DNA from: Curtobacterium sp. VKM Ac-1393
GTDB taxonomy: Bacteria; Actinomycetota; Actinomycetes; Actinomycetales; Microbacteriaceae
Assembly: GCF_015350995.1 (NCBI RefSeq)
Contig: NZ_JADKRW010000006.1
Location: 1-64,000, forward strand
Direction of reading: 5' to 3'
DNA length: 64,000 nucleotides
The notes beneath the pieces were generated by a model. The model was not told where the DNA came from, made no database searches, and saw only the letters and a program-made list of their open reading frames with translations. Positions 18,980 to 28,188 of this stretch are shown piece after piece. The number at the start of each line of letters is the position of its first letter. Position 1 is the stretch's first letter. Both the position numbers and the translations under genes were made by a program.

Positions 18980-20131
18980 TCAGATCGCGAGCGCGAGCAC
19001 CCCGGCGACCACGGTGAGCGGAGCCGCGATGCATCCGAGCAGCATGTACTTCCCCCACGACAGGTGCACGCCCTCGGCCGACAGCCGCGCGTGCCACAGC
19101 AGGGTGGCGAGCGAGGCCCACGGCGTCACCAGGCACCCGGCGTTCACACCGATGAGCAGTGCGGCGTACCGCACGGCCTCGTGCCCCGCGGCCGGCTCGA
19201 GCACCAGGTAAGCGGGCAGGTTGTCGATCACGTTCGCCGCCACCGCACCGGCGCCGCCGAGCAGCAGGAGCGGACCTGTGCCGGTGCCGTCGCCGAGCGC
19301 CTGCACGATCGGGTCGGTGAGCCCGGTGCTGTGCAGCGTCTCGACGACCACGAACAGCCCGGCGGCGAAGAGCAGCGTCGACCACGGCACGCGCGACGGT
19401 CGGAGCTCGGCCGGTGACCGGAACGCCGCGACGACGACGAGCACCAGGGCACCGGCGACGGCCGCGATCCACACCGTCACCCCGGCGGTGAGGGCCACGA
19501 CGAGGGCGATCAGCACGCCGGACGCCGCCCAGAACGACACCGGATCCGCGGGACGCCGCACCGACACCGGCGTGTAGCGCCCGAAGAGCTTTCCCCGGAA
19601 CACCACGAGCAGGACGGCGCACGGCACGACGACCCCGGCGACGGCCGGCCACGCCATCAGCCCGGCGAACGGAAGCGGCCCGCCCAGGCCCATCCGGTCG
19701 ACGGCGAGCAGGTTCGTCAGGTTCGACACCGGCAGCAGCAGCGACGCCGTGTTCGCGAGCCAGACGGTCGTCAGTGCGAACGGCATCGGCGGCAGGCCGA
19801 CCCGGCGCGCCAGCGAGATCACGATCGGGGTGAGGAGCACCGCGGTGGTGTCGATGGACAGGAACACGGTGCAGAGCACGGCGAGCACGACGACGGCACC
19901 CCAGAGCCCGATCGTGCGACCGCCGCCGACCCGCGCGGCGACGTCGGCGAGCCGGTCGAACACGCCGGCGTCGGCTGCGAGCTCGGCGACGATCGTCAGC
20001 CCGAGGACGAACCCGAGCACGGGCAGGACCCGCTCGGCGAGGACACCGAGGTCGTCGAGCGGCAGCAGTCCGAGGGCGACGCAGACCGCGCCGATGACGA
20101 GCAGCACTGCTCCGATGACGGCCTGACGCAC
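18980..20131 (-). CDS. ion-transporter-superfamily permease (ArsB/NhaD/SLC13-like)
   Basis: 383 residues, almost entirely hydrophobic with about ten or eleven membrane spans in two halves. Features typical of the superfamily are SIDTTAVLLTPIVISLA, NTASLLLPVSNLTNLLA in the first half and NVIDNLPAYLVLEPAAG with GVNAGCLVTPWASLATLLW in the second, which form the paired re-entrant loops. The substrate could be arsenite, Na+/H+ or a dicarboxylate; there is no arsenic gene nearby, so I do not name it. The GTG at 20131 is chosen because GGAGGA lies seven bases before it. Confidence 0.82.
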   Translation of the reverse strand: MRQAVIGAVLLVIGAVCVALGLLPLDDLGVLAERVLPVLGFVLGLTIVAELAADAGVFDRLADVAARVGGGRTIGLWGAVVVLAVLCTVFLSIDTTAVLLTPIVISLARRVGLPPMPFALTTVWLANTASLLLPVSNLTNLLAVDRMGLGGPLPFAGLMAWPAVAGVVVPCAVLLVVFRGKLFGRYTPVSVRRPADPVSFWAASGVLIALVVALTAGVTVWIAAVAGALVLVVVAAFRSPAELRPSRVPWSTLLFAAGLFVVVETLHSTGLTDPIVQALGDGTGTGPLLLLGGAGAVAANVIDNLPAYLVLEPAAGHEAVRYAALLIGVNAGCLVTPWASLATLLWHARLSAEGVHLSWGKYMLLGCIAAPLTVVAGVLALAI

Positions 20132-20224
20132 GGGCGTTCCTCCACGACTGCGCCGGTCAGGGTGTCCGGCGGCGCTCCAATGTACTGACCGGTAGCGTTG
20201 GGAGCACGACGACAGGAGGCCTCT

Positions 20225-20416
20225 GTGCGCAAGTTCATGTTCAACGGTGCGGTGTGGAGTTCGCTCATCAGCGGCTACAGCGTGCTCCAGACCACCCGCC
20301 AGGGACCCCGCGACTGGCGGCTCGCCCTGACGTGGGTCGCGTGGATCGCGACGACGATCGTGGCGATCGGCACGGTGGTCGAGGACGACCGCGCCGTGAA
20401 GGCGCGCCAGCCGTAG
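20225..20416 (+). CDS. small single-span membrane protein
   Basis: 63 residues with one hydrophobic stretch (LALTWVAWIATTIVAIGTVV, about 34-53) and charged ends. The start GTG at 20225 has a strong AGGAGG site six bases upstream, which supports it being translated. Unrecognised function. It is divergent from the permease at 18980, and a perfect 52-bp palindrome follows 17 bases after its stop. Confidence 0.7.
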   Translation: MRKFMFNGAVWSSLISGYSVLQTTRQGPRDWRLALTWVAWIATTIVAIGTVVEDDRAVKARQP

Positions 20417-20433
20417 GTCGCCAACGCGACCAC

Positions 20434-20485
20434 ATGACGGACGGGAGGCCCGTGGCGGATCCGCCACGGGCCTCCCGTCCGTCAT
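20434..20485. repeat. perfect 52-bp palindrome (REP-like, family 1)
   Basis: Two 26-base arms are exactly complementary with no loop (axis between 20459 and 20460). The arm core GGACGGGAGGCCCGTGG recurs at 35174-35217 and 37417-37460, always between genes. Here it separates the 20225 gene from mscS (convergent), so it can also terminate transcription. Confidence 0.75.
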
Positions 20486-20502
20486 CGGCCCCGTCGACGG
20501 CA

Positions 20503-20570
20503 CCTGGTTCCGGACACGGAACCACGCGATCCCGCGGTGCTGTGTCCGGAACCTGGTTCCGCAGCGACGG
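20503..20570. repeat. palindromic intergenic element (family 2, copy A)
   Basis: GGTTCCGGACAC (20506-20517) pairs with GTGTCCGGAACC (20542-20553). Bases 20533-20563 are identical over 31 positions to 54019-54049, another intergenic site. Confidence 0.65.
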
Positions 20571-20579
20571 ACGCGCCCG

Positions 20580-21743
20580 TCAGCGCTCCGACGGCGGGAT
20601 GTCGGACGTCTGGATCGGGCCGGTGAAGAGCGACGCGCGGTCCTCCTGCCCCGGCGCGAACAGCGCCGAGTCGGCGGCGGTCGACGCCGTGCGACGCCGC
20701 GGCGCCGTCTCGTCGACCATGAGCACCCGCTGGACCGGCAGGGCGTCGGGGTGGGTGCGCTGGATCCACTCGACGAGCTCCTCGCGGATGTAGCAGCGCA
20801 GGTCGAACAGCGACGGGGCGTCGTGCGACGTCGCGAGGACCCGCACCCGCACGGACCCCTGCACCGCGTCGGTCACCTGCAGCACCTTGACGCGGCGGTC
20901 CCACAGCTCGGTGCGGTCGAGGATCCGGTCGAGTTCCTCGCGCATCTCCCCCGGCCGGACCCGCCAGTCCAGGTCCATCTCGACGGCGCCGAGCAGTTCG
21001 CTGTTGGTGCGAGTCCAGTTCTCGAACGGGGTACTCGTGAAGTACGTCGACGGCAGCACGAAGCGCCGGTCATCCCACAGGTGCACGACCACGTAGGTCA
21101 GGGTGATCTCCTCGATCCGCCCCCACTGCTGCTCGACCACGACGACGTCGTCGACGCGGATCGACCCGGAGAACGCGAGCTGCATCCCCGCGAAGACGTT
21201 GCCGAGCGTCGACTGCGCCGCCAGACCCGCGACGACCGAGATCAGTCCGGCGCTCGCGAGCACGCTCGCGCCCGCGGCCTCGACCCCGTCGAAGGTGAGC
21301 AGGATCGCGCCGACGGCGATGATGACGAGCACGGCGACGGTGAGCCGTCGGATGATGAGGACCTGTGTGCGGATGCGCCGGGCCTGCCGGTTGTCGGGGA
21401 CGTCGATGCGGAACCGGTGCAGGCCGAGGTCCTCGAGGAAGATCGCGATCTGGCACGCCAACCAGCACCCCACCCCGATCGTGACGATGAGGAACCCGTG
21501 CACGACCTCGTCGCGCCACGGGTAGGCGTCGGCGTCGCGCGGGACGCTCGCGGTGAACGCGATCCAGAGCAGGACCACGAGCAGGGTGGTGCGGAACGGG
21601 TGCTTCGCCCGCCGCGAGAGCACGCCGGCCCACCGCTCCCGGCGTGCGACCGTCCGCAGCACCAGGTGCAGGACGACCGCGGCGACGGCGGTGATGAGCA
21701 GGGCGAACCCGATCGCGACGAGGAGTCGGAGGAGGATGTCCAT
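20580..21743 (-). CDS. MscS-family mechanosensitive channel
   Basis: 387 residues. Four to five hydrophobic segments in the first 200 residues lead into the pore helix and MscS beta domain (ASAGLISVVAGLAAQSTLGNVFAGMQLAFSGSIRVDDVVVVEQQWGRIEEITLTYVVV, about 160-220), in which the small-residue pore helix and the GxIxxI sheet are clear. The C-terminal 60 residues are hydrophilic and less conserved. Such channels open under membrane tension and release solutes in hypo-osmotic shock. The ATG at 21743 is preceded by GGAGGG. It is next to the glycine-betaine uptake operon, a sensible osmotic pairing. Confidence 0.9.
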   Translation of the reverse strand: MDILLRLLVAIGFALLITAVAAVVLHLVLRTVARRERWAGVLSRRAKHPFRTTLLVVLLWIAFTASVPRDADAYPWRDEVVHGFLIVTIGVGCWLACQIAIFLEDLGLHRFRIDVPDNRQARRIRTQVLIIRRLTVAVLVIIAVGAILLTFDGVEAAGASVLASAGLISVVAGLAAQSTLGNVFAGMQLAFSGSIRVDDVVVVEQQWGRIEEITLTYVVVHLWDDRRFVLPSTYFTSTPFENWTRTNSELLGAVEMDLDWRVRPGEMREELDRILDRTELWDRRVKVLQVTDAVQGSVRVRVLATSHDAPSLFDLRCYIREELVEWIQRTHPDALPVQRVLMVDETAPRRRTASTAADSALFAPGQEDRASLFTGPIQTSDIPPSER

Positions 21744-21802
21744 CCCTCCATGCAAGCAACAGACGACAGGCGTTGTTCGCAGGACCCGGCCGCGCACGCG
21801 AC

Positions 21803-21835
21803 GAGGCCCGGTGCGCACGACGCGCACCGGGCCTC
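21803..21835 (-). terminator. hairpin after the glycine-betaine operon
   Basis: A perfect 14-bp stem GAGGCCCGGTGCGC/GCGCACCGGGCCTC with a 5-base loop, 16 bases past the stop of the binding-protein gene. Confidence 0.75.
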
Positions 21836-21851
21836 CTGTCCGCCCTGCTGA

Positions 21852-22787
21852 CTACTCGCCGGACGTGAGCGAATCGACGAAGTCCTGGTGCTCGGAAGCC
21901 CACTTCTCCGTGATCGCGGGGTACTCGCTGGCCTTCGCACCGCTGTTCACGAGCGCGTTCTCGAGCGAGTAGAGGGTGTCAGAGTCCATCGCGAAGTCCT
22001 CCATCCACTTCGACGCCTGCGGGAAGTCCTGCTCGAAGTCCTTCTTGGCGATCGTGTGGATCTCCTCGTTCTTGCCGAGCGCGCCCTTCGGGTCCTTCAG
22101 GTCCTTGATCGGGAAGGCGTCGTACGCCCAGTGCGGACGCCACAGCGTCACGACGACGTCCTCCTTCTTCGCGATCGAGGCCTTGAGGTCGGCGAGCATC
22201 GCCGGTGTCGAACTCGTGATGAAGTCCATGCCGTCCAGGCCGTACTGCGGGATGACCTGCTCGGACACGACCTTCGTCTCACCCGCAGCGGGTTCGATGC
22301 CGACGATCTTGTTGCCGAACTCGGACGCGTGCGCCTTGAGCTCGTCGATCGAGTCGATGTCCGAGTACTCCGGCACCGCCAGTTCCAGCGACGCCTGCTC
22401 GTTCCAGGCGCCGAGGTCCGTCAGGTCCTTGCCGTAGGTGTCCATGTACTCCTTGTGCGTGTTCGGCAGCCAGGTGTCGAACACGACGTCGTAGTCGCCG
22501 GAGGCCAGGCCCGTGTACGCCGGCGCGACGTCGGAGTTCGTGAGCTGGACGTCGTAGCCCTTCTGCTCCAACACGTACTTCCAGAGGTAACTGGCGGCGG
22601 TGTCCTCGTCCCAGCCGTTGAAGACGACGACGTGCATCGACTTCTGGTCGCCGTTGTCGACGGTGCCGGAGGCGCCGTAGTAGCCGGGCGGCATGCAGGC
22701 GGACAGGCCGACGGCGGTGGCCGCGGCGAGCGCGGCCGCCGCGAAGATGCGGCGGGTGCGGGTGCGTGGGGTGCTGTTGCGCGTCAT
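21852..22787 (-). CDS. glycine betaine/proline ABC transporter, substrate-binding lipoprotein
   Basis: 311 residues. A signal peptide ends in the lipobox LSAC (Cys31), so the protein is anchored to the outer face of the membrane. The mature part is an OpuAC-type binding fold with tryptophan/tyrosine residues (FNGWDED, DTWLPNTHKEYM, TLWRPHWAYDAFP) that form the aromatic cage for a quaternary ammonium group. It is the third gene of the operon, 14 bases after the permease gene. Likely ligands are glycine betaine, proline betaine or choline. Confidence 0.93.
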   Translation of the reverse strand: MTRNSTPRTRTRRIFAAAALAAATAVGLSACMPPGYYGASGTVDNGDQKSMHVVVFNGWDEDTAASYLWKYVLEQKGYDVQLTNSDVAPAYTGLASGDYDVVFDTWLPNTHKEYMDTYGKDLTDLGAWNEQASLELAVPEYSDIDSIDELKAHASEFGNKIVGIEPAAGETKVVSEQVIPQYGLDGMDFITSSTPAMLADLKASIAKKEDVVVTLWRPHWAYDAFPIKDLKDPKGALGKNEEIHTIAKKDFEQDFPQASKWMEDFAMDSDTLYSLENALVNSGAKASEYPAITEKWASEHQDFVDSLTSGE

Positions 22788-22801
22788 GGTCTGGGCCTTC
22801 C

Positions 22802-23776
22802 TCACGCGTCGACTGTCTGGCGGTCGCTGACCGCTTCGGTGGTGGCGGCGGTCTGGGCGGTCGCCGCGTCCGGCGTCGCGGTCACGGCGGGCTTCCGCCC
22901 GCGCTTCCACGGCCTGGAGGCTCCACTCGCGTCGCCGCCGAGTGCTGCGGTCAGACGGTCCAGCAGGATCGCCAGGACCACGACCGACAGGCCGGCCTCC
23001 GCCCCGAGACCGACGTCGATGCGGTTCAGCGAGGCGACGATCTGTTCGCCGAGTCCGCCGGCGCCGACCATGCCGGCGATGACGACCATCGAGAGCGACA
23101 GCATGATGACCTGGTTGACGCCGGCCATGATGCTGGCCTTCGCCAACGGCAGCTGGATCTGGCGCAGGATGCGCCACGGGCTGGAACCGAACGCCGCACC
23201 GGCCTCGACGACCTCGCTCGGGACCCCGCGGATGCCGAGCTCGGTGAGCCGGACGCCGGGGGCCATCGCGAAGACGATCGTCGCGACGATGCCGGGCACG
23301 ACGCCGACGCGGAACAGCAGCAGTGCCGGGATCAGGTACACGAACGCCGGGGTGGTCTGCATGAAGTCGAGCACCGGGCGGATGATCCGGCTCGCGGCGT
23401 CGGACCGGGCGGCCCACACCCCGAGCGGGATGCTGAGCACCACGGCCAGGCCGGCGGCGACCACGACGAGCGCGAGGGTGTTCATGGCGTTGGTCCACTG
23501 CCCGACACTGACGATGAACAGCAGGCCGATCGCGGCTCCGAGGGCGAGCTTCCAGCCCTTCGCCAGGAACGCCAGGACGACCAGGACCGCGACGACGACC
23601 CAGAACGGCGGGGTGGCCAGGAAGTACTCCATCCACGCGTCCATCCACGTGAACACGTAGCGGACGACGTCGAAGAAGCCGGACAGGTAGGTCGTGATCC
23701 AGTCGACGACCGCGGCGACCCAGGTGCCGAGGGGCAGGTGGAAGTCGCCGAAGGAGTTGGTACCGGGGGCGATCAT
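22802..23776 (-). CDS. glycine betaine/proline ABC transporter, permease
   Basis: 324 residues with about seven membrane spans. The inner-membrane coupling loop EAGAAFGSSPWRILRQIQLPLAKASIMAGVNQ (about 190-222) is the EAA motif that docks on the ATPase. MQTTPAFVYLIPALLLF is typical of the ProW/OpuAB subgroup. The last 50 residues are a hydrophilic Ala/Thr-rich tail without known role. The ATG overlaps the end of the ATPase gene by four bases (ATGA). Confidence 0.94.
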   Translation of the reverse strand: MIAPGTNSFGDFHLPLGTWVAAVVDWITTYLSGFFDVVRYVFTWMDAWMEYFLATPPFWVVVAVLVVLAFLAKGWKLALGAAIGLLFIVSVGQWTNAMNTLALVVVAAGLAVVLSIPLGVWAARSDAASRIIRPVLDFMQTTPAFVYLIPALLLFRVGVVPGIVATIVFAMAPGVRLTELGIRGVPSEVVEAGAAFGSSPWRILRQIQLPLAKASIMAGVNQVIMLSLSMVVIAGMVGAGGLGEQIVASLNRIDVGLGAEAGLSVVVLAILLDRLTAALGGDASGASRPWKRGRKPAVTATPDAATAQTAATTEAVSDRQTVDA

Positions 23777-25152
23777 GCGTGGTCTCCTTCGGTGGCGGGC
23801 TCGCCGGTCGCGGGCTCGCCGGTGGCGGCGAGGGTCGAGTCCATGTCGGAGTCCGAGATCCGGGTCACCGGTTCGAGCACCGGGATCGGCATGGTCGCGG
23901 TCGGCACGTTGCCGAGCGCGGCGAGCAGGGTGACGCGCGGGACGACGCCGAGCAGGCGCTCCTGGTCGTCGACCACCGCGATGGGCAGCGGCGACTCGAC
24001 GGCGAGCTCGAACAGGTCGGTCAGCGCCGTGTCGGGAGCGACCCGGGCGTACTCGGTGTTCACGATCGCGTCGAGGTTCGTGTCGCCGGCCTTGACCTGG
24101 CGCATCACGTGGCGGTCGCGGACCCAGCCTTCGAGCTTGCGGCCACGACCCGTGACGAAGAGCGCCGCGGTCTGCAGGTCGCGCATGGTGCGCAGCGCGC
24201 CGCGGGGACCGACGGTCAGCGGGACGGTGGCACGGGCCGGTTCCATCACGCTCGCGGCGGTGAGCACGCGGGCACGGTCGACGTCCTGCACGAACTGGGC
24301 GACGTAGTCGTTCGCCGGGTCGGTGAGGATCTCCTCCGGGGAGCCGATCTGCACGATCCGGCCGTCGCGCATCACGGCGATCCGGTCACCGAGGAACATC
24401 GCCTCGTTCAGGTCGTGTGTGATGAAGACGATGGTCTTGCCGAGCCGCTGCTGCAGGTCGACGAGCTGCTCCTGCATCTCGCGGCGGATCAGCGGGTCGA
24501 GCGCGCTGAACGCCTCGTCCATGAGCAGGACGTCGGTCTCGGCGGCGAGGGCGCGGGCGATGCCGACGCGCTGCTGCATGCCGCCCGAGAGCTCGTCCGG
24601 CTTCGCGTCGGCCCAGACGTCCAGGCCGACCAGGTCGATGACCTCACGGGCCTTCGCGAGCCGCGTGGCCTTGTCGACGCCGTTCACCTCGAGGCCGAAC
24701 GCGACGTTCTCGAGCACGGTGCGGTGCGGCAGCAGGGCGAAGTGCTGGAACACCATCGACACGCTCGACCGGCGGATGTCGCGGATCTCCTTCGGCGTGG
24801 CCTTCGTGACCGTGCGGCCACCGATCTCGACGCTGCCCGAGGTGGGCTCGAGCAGGCCGTTGAGCATCCGGATGAGGGTCGACTTGCCGGAGCCGGACAG
24901 CCCCATGACGACGAAGATCTCGCCGGGGAGCACGTCGAACGACGCGTCGATGACGGCGGCGGAGCCCTGGTCGCGGACCTCGTCGCGGGTGGCGCCGGCG
25001 GCGAGGCGCCGGACGGCTTCGGTGGGCCGGCGGCCGAACACCTTGTAGACGTCGCGGACGCTGACCGCTGGCGACGTGCCGGTGGGGTCCGGCGAGCTTC
25101 CGGTGGGGTCCGGCGACGTGGTGTGCCGGCTCTCGGGTGGTTCGATGGACAA
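23773..25152 (-). CDS. glycine betaine/proline ABC transporter, ATP-binding subunit with CBS region
   Basis: About 459 residues. Walker A GLSGSGKST, Q-loop FQHFALLPHRTV, signature LSGGMQQRVGIARALA, Walker B LLMDEAFSALDP and the H-loop FITHD are all intact. The C-terminal 150 residues form a CBS-domain pair, which in OpuA senses ionic strength and gates transport. I choose the TTG at 25152 because GAGGAG lies seven bases before it; an in-frame start at 25242 is possible but its first 30 residues look non-coding. It is the first gene of the three-gene operon. Confidence 0.9.
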   Translation of the reverse strand: MSIEPPESRHTTSPDPTGSSPDPTGTSPAVSVRDVYKVFGRRPTEAVRRLAAGATRDEVRDQGSAAVIDASFDVLPGEIFVVMGLSGSGKSTLIRMLNGLLEPTSGSVEIGGRTVTKATPKEIRDIRRSSVSMVFQHFALLPHRTVLENVAFGLEVNGVDKATRLAKAREVIDLVGLDVWADAKPDELSGGMQQRVGIARALAAETDVLLMDEAFSALDPLIRREMQEQLVDLQQRLGKTIVFITHDLNEAMFLGDRIAVMRDGRIVQIGSPEEILTDPANDYVAQFVQDVDRARVLTAASVMEPARATVPLTVGPRGALRTMRDLQTAALFVTGRGRKLEGWVRDRHVMRQVKAGDTNLDAIVNTEYARVAPDTALTDLFELAVESPLPIAVVDDQERLLGVVPRVTLLAALGNVPTATMPIPVLEPVTRISDSDMDSTLAATGEPATGEPATEGDHA

Positions 25153-25399
25153 CTGATCTCCTCGCGTCGCCACGGCGAACGAGCGCGCGTGCGGCGACGG
25201 TGTGGTTGCGAACGGGTCGTCCGGGACGGTGCGCGCGGCCACGTCGAGCCCCGCGCAAGGGCGCAGAGCGAGCGATCACGCACGCGGGGACCACGCTCGG
25301 GGCGGTCCCGGTCCGGCCGACCGTACGGCCGCGGCGCTGCTGGCCGCGGTCGCGTTCTGGTCGTCGTGCCCCCGGCCGACGGGCCTGTGGGGACGTTCA

Positions 25400-25430
25400 A
25401 ACCTAGCGGTCCCTTGTCCCCCGAACCCAA
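25400..25430 (-). promoter_or_regulatory. candidate promoter of the glycine-betaine operon
   Basis: TAGGTT (25400-25405) with TTGGGT (25425-25430) upstream at a wide 19-base spacing. It gives a leader of about 240 bases before the TTG start. The rest of the 431-base gap (25153-25583) between the two divergent transporter genes holds no recognisable gene. Confidence 0.35.
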
Positions 25431-25570
25431 TCGACGTCCGCCGGAATCCGGGCACCCGTGTACCCCGTCATCGGCGTGTCGCCCACGCCCATGGGGATCG
25501 GGATCGTGACCGTCTCGTTACAGATCAGCTCGTTCGGAGGTTTGTGTGCCGCCCCGGTTCCGCGCGCATG

Positions 25571-25576
25571 TAGGTT
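25571..25576 (+). promoter_or_regulatory. -10 hexamer TAGGTT, leaderless layout (permease gene)
   Basis: Seven bases lie between TAGGTT and the ATG at 25584. Confidence 0.4.
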
Positions 25577-25583
25577 GGCGCGC

Positions 25584-27137
25584 ATGACAGCGCAGAACGA
25601 CACGGGCGTGAACCGTGCTCCGGCGAACGACTTCTCGCACGAGCAAGAGGGCTACCAGCACGGACTGAAGCCCCGGCAGTTGCAGATGATCGCGATCGGT
25701 GGGGCCATCGGCACCGGACTCTTCCTCGGTGCGGGTGGACGACTCCACACCGCGGGCCCCGCGCTCGCGCTGACCTACCTGATCTGCGGCATCTTCGCGT
25801 TCTTCATCTTGCGCGCCCTCGGCGAGCTCGTGCTGCACCGCCCGTCTTCGGGTTCGTTCATCTCGTACGCGCGTGAGTTCTACGGCGAGAAGTTCGCCTA
25901 CGCCGCCGGCTGGATGTACTTCCTGAACTGGGCGATGACCTCGATCGTCGACACCACCGCGGTCGCGATCTACCTGCAGTACTGGTCGGCGTTCACCGCC
26001 GCGCCGCAGTGGCTCCTCGCGCTGATCGCCCTGGTGGTCGTGCTCGCCGCCAACATGGTCGCGGTCAAGGTGTTCGGCGAGCTCGAGTTCTGGTTCGCCC
26101 TCATCAAGGTCGCCGCACTCGTCGCGTTCCTCGTCGTCGCGATCATCTGGCTCGTCTTCGCGTTCCCGGTCGAGGCCGGCGGCGAAGCCGTCCGGACGGG
26201 CTTCTCCCTGCTGGGCGACAACGGCGGGGTCTTCCCGAACGGCATCCTGCCAGCGGTCATCGTGATCCAGGGCGTCGTGTTCGCGTACGCGGCCATCGAG
26301 CTCGTCGGCACGGCCTCCGGTGAGACGCAGAACACCGAGAAGGTCATCCCCCGCGCTATCAACTCGGTCGTGTTCCGCATCGCGGTCTTCTACGTCGGGT
26401 CGATCATCCTGCTCTCCCTGCTGCTGCCCTACACGGCGTACAAGGAGGGCGAGAGCCCCTTCGTGACGTTCTTCTCGTCGCTCGGCAACCCGCAGGTCGG
26501 GTCGATCGTCGGCGGCATCATGAACTTCGTGGTGCTCACTGCGGCATTGTCGTCGCTCAACGCGGGTCTGTACTCGACCGGCCGTGCCCTGCACTCGATG
26601 GGGATGAACGGCTCGGCACCGAAGTGGACCACCAAGATGTCGAAGGGCGGGGTCCCCTACGCGGGCATCCTGCTCACCGCGGGCTTCACGGTCGCCGGCG
26701 TCGTCCTGAACTACTTCGTCCCGAGCCAGGCGTTCGAGATCGCGCTGAACATCGCGAGCCTCGGCATCATCACGGCGTGGGGCACGATCATCCTCTGCCA
26801 GATGCGGCTCCGCTCGTGGGCCAAGCAGGGGCTGGCGAAGGAGCCGTCGTTCAAGCTGCCGGGCGCGCCGGTCACCGCATGGCTGACCCTGGCGTTCCTC
26901 GCCTCGGTCATCGTCCTGATGGCGATCGACTACCCCGTCGGCACCTACACGATCGCTTCCCTCGTGATCGTGATCCCGCTGCTCATCGTCGGCTGGTTCC
27001 TGCAGCGCGACCGCATCCTGCGCATCGCATCGCTGCGACAGGGCGTCACCGGTCCGTACCCGATCGGCGTCCGCGACCCGGCGAACCAGGTCCGCCGTGA
27101 CGGCGATGACCAGGGCGGGTCGAACGGCACCGCCTGA
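25584..27137 (+). CDS. amino acid permease (APC superfamily, AAT family)
   Basis: 517 residues with twelve predicted membrane helices. The first helix carries the signature [24 protein letters not shown] (around 30-53); [25 protein letters not shown] and the [22 protein letters not shown] loop are typical of the AAT family (AnsP, CycA, GabP and aromatic permeases). It imports an amino acid with protons; which one cannot be told. The reading frame is open from 25458, but the ATG at 25584 matches the family length and sits seven bases behind a -10 hexamer. Confidence 0.92.
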   Translation: MTAQNDTGVNRAPANDFSHEQEGYQHGLKPRQLQMIAIGGAIGTGLFLGAGGRLHTAGPALALTYLICGIFAFFILRALGELVLHRPSSGSFISYAREFYGEKFAYAAGWMYFLNWAMTSIVDTTAVAIYLQYWSAFTAAPQWLLALIALVVVLAANMVAVKVFGELEFWFALIKVAALVAFLVVAIIWLVFAFPVEAGGEAVRTGFSLLGDNGGVFPNGILPAVIVIQGVVFAYAAIELVGTASGETQNTEKVIPRAINSVVFRIAVFYVGSIILLSLLLPYTAYKEGESPFVTFFSSLGNPQVGSIVGGIMNFVVLTAALSSLNAGLYSTGRALHSMGMNGSAPKWTTKMSKGGVPYAGILLTAGFTVAGVVLNYFVPSQAFEIALNIASLGIITAWGTIILCQMRLRSWAKQGLAKEPSFKLPGAPVTAWLTLAFLASVIVLMAIDYPVGTYTIASLVIVIPLLIVGWFLQRDRILRIASLRQGVTGPYPIGVRDPANQVRRDGDDQGGSNGTA

Positions 27138-27195
27138 TCTGTCCCGGGAGCGCAGCACGCCGCTCCCGATGCACACCGGGTCCGGTACCCGTCGG

Positions 27196-27201
27196 TACGA
27201 T
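27196..27201 (+). promoter_or_regulatory. -10 hexamer TACGAT, leaderless layout
   Basis: TACGAT ends six bases before the GTG at 27208, which supports that start over the ATG at 27169. Confidence 0.35.
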
Positions 27202-27207
27202 CGGCGG

Positions 27208-27513
27208 GTGCCGGACCCTTCTGTCTCCCCCACCCTCGACCTGCGACTGAGCTGGCGCGGTGCGTACGGACGCCTGCGGGTCTTCCCTGATCGCCTGGAG
27301 GCCGAGACCGACTACGAGCGAGCGGCGCGGACCAGCGTGCCGATGGACGCCGTACGCAGCTGGCACATCGGACCCTGCGACGAGGACGCGGTCTGCGTCG
27401 AGTTCGTCACCGAAGCCGACACGTTCCGGGTGCTGCTCGACACCTCGGACGAGCAGCTCGCCGCGTTGGCGATCCGGAAAGTGCTCGGCCCGCCGCTGCA
27501 CGTGGAGTCCTGA
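27208..27513 (+). CDS. small soluble protein, function unknown
   Basis: 101 residues, no signal and no membrane span. It alternates hydrophobic and charged residues in a way that suggests a small beta-rich fold (LDLRLSWRGAYGRLRVFPDRLEAE, then VCVEFVTEADTFRVLLDTSDEQL). I do not recognise the family. Start chosen at GTG 27208 because a TACGAT hexamer precedes it at the leaderless distance; an ATG at 27169 in frame is the alternative. It converges on the PepSY gene with only six bases between the stops. Confidence 0.6.
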   Translation: MPDPSVSPTLDLRLSWRGAYGRLRVFPDRLEAETDYERAARTSVPMDAVRSWHIGPCDEDAVCVEFVTEADTFRVLLDTSDEQLAALAIRKVLGPPLHVES

Positions 27514-27519
27514 CGGCGC

Positions 27520-28140
27520 TCAGTCGTCGGTGTCGACCTGGTCGGTGACGACGTCGCCCGAACCGGCGTCGATCCGGACGCTGTGCTTGGTGCCGGACCC
27601 GTCGACGACGTCGCCTTCCCAGACCACCGTGCCGAGGTGGTCGTCGAGGCCGAGCTCGGAGATCGAACCGGCGTGCAGGTCCTCGAAGGCGCTGACGGCC
27701 GTGCGCACGTCGAGGTCGGCCGCGGCGACGAACCGGTCGTGCTCGGCGCGGTCGTCGGTGTCCGCGGTCTCGGTCTGCGGGGTGCCGGTCACCCCGGTGC
27801 CGGCGGCATCGGTGTGCACCTCGTGCTCGGTGCCGTCCTCCGTCACGACGAGGACCTCGTACGCGCTGCCACGCTGCTCCTGCTCGACCGAGATGACGGT
27901 GCCGGAACCGACGCTCTTCCACGCGGTGGCGACGGCGGCGAGCAGCGCCTCGTTGGACGCTGCCGAAGCAGCGGTCGCGGTCGTGCCGGTCGTGCCGGTC
28001 GTGGCACCGATCGCCGACGAGCCGGTGGACGACCCGGCGGTGGAGCAGCCGGCGAGGGCGAGCGCGGCCACCACGGGCAGGGCGGCGAGGGCGGCGACGC
28101 GGCGGGCGGAGGACTTCTGGTGCTGGGTGCGGAGGTTCAT
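27520..28140 (-). CDS. PepSY-domain lipoprotein
   Basis: 206 residues. A signal peptide ends in the lipobox LAGC (Cys32). A Ser/Thr/Ala-rich linker (to about 60) leads to two PepSY-like units, one containing VISVEQEQRGSAYEVLVVTEDGTEHEVHTDAAG and one containing LGTVVWEGDVVDGSGTKHSVRIDAGSGDVV. PepSY domains are inhibitory or sensing modules on the outer surface, often near kinases. It is the last gene of a row with the kinase and regulator upstream, and carries its own predicted regulator site 24-41 bases before the ATG. Confidence 0.85.
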   Translation of the reverse strand: MNLRTQHQKSSARRVAALAALPVVAALALAGCSTAGSSTGSSAIGATTGTTGTTATAASAASNEALLAAVATAWKSVGSGTVISVEQEQRGSAYEVLVVTEDGTEHEVHTDAAGTGVTGTPQTETADTDDRAEHDRFVAAADLDVRTAVSAFEDLHAGSISELGLDDHLGTVVWEGDVVDGSGTKHSVRIDAGSGDVVTDQVDTDD

Positions 28141-28146
28141 GGCACG

Positions 28147-28181
28147 AGCATGTCGGCGGGGTGCTGAAGCAGACCTGAAGC
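28147..28181 (-). promoter_or_regulatory. predicted response-regulator site and -10 of the PepSY gene
   Basis: Two CTGAAGC copies (28164-28170, 28175-28181; plus-strand reading) are spaced by exactly 11 bases. On the minus strand they end 11 bases upstream of a CATGCT -10-like hexamer (28147-28152), itself six bases before the ATG. The same arrangement occurs before the regulator gene. Confidence 0.6.
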
Positions 28182-28188
28182 CACCTGT

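Noticed and set aside
25153..25242. N-terminal extension of the betaine ATPase to the start at 25242
   Set aside because: The extra 30 residues show no domain text, and a GAGGAG site at proper distance selects the TTG at 25152. Protein N-terminal data would decide.
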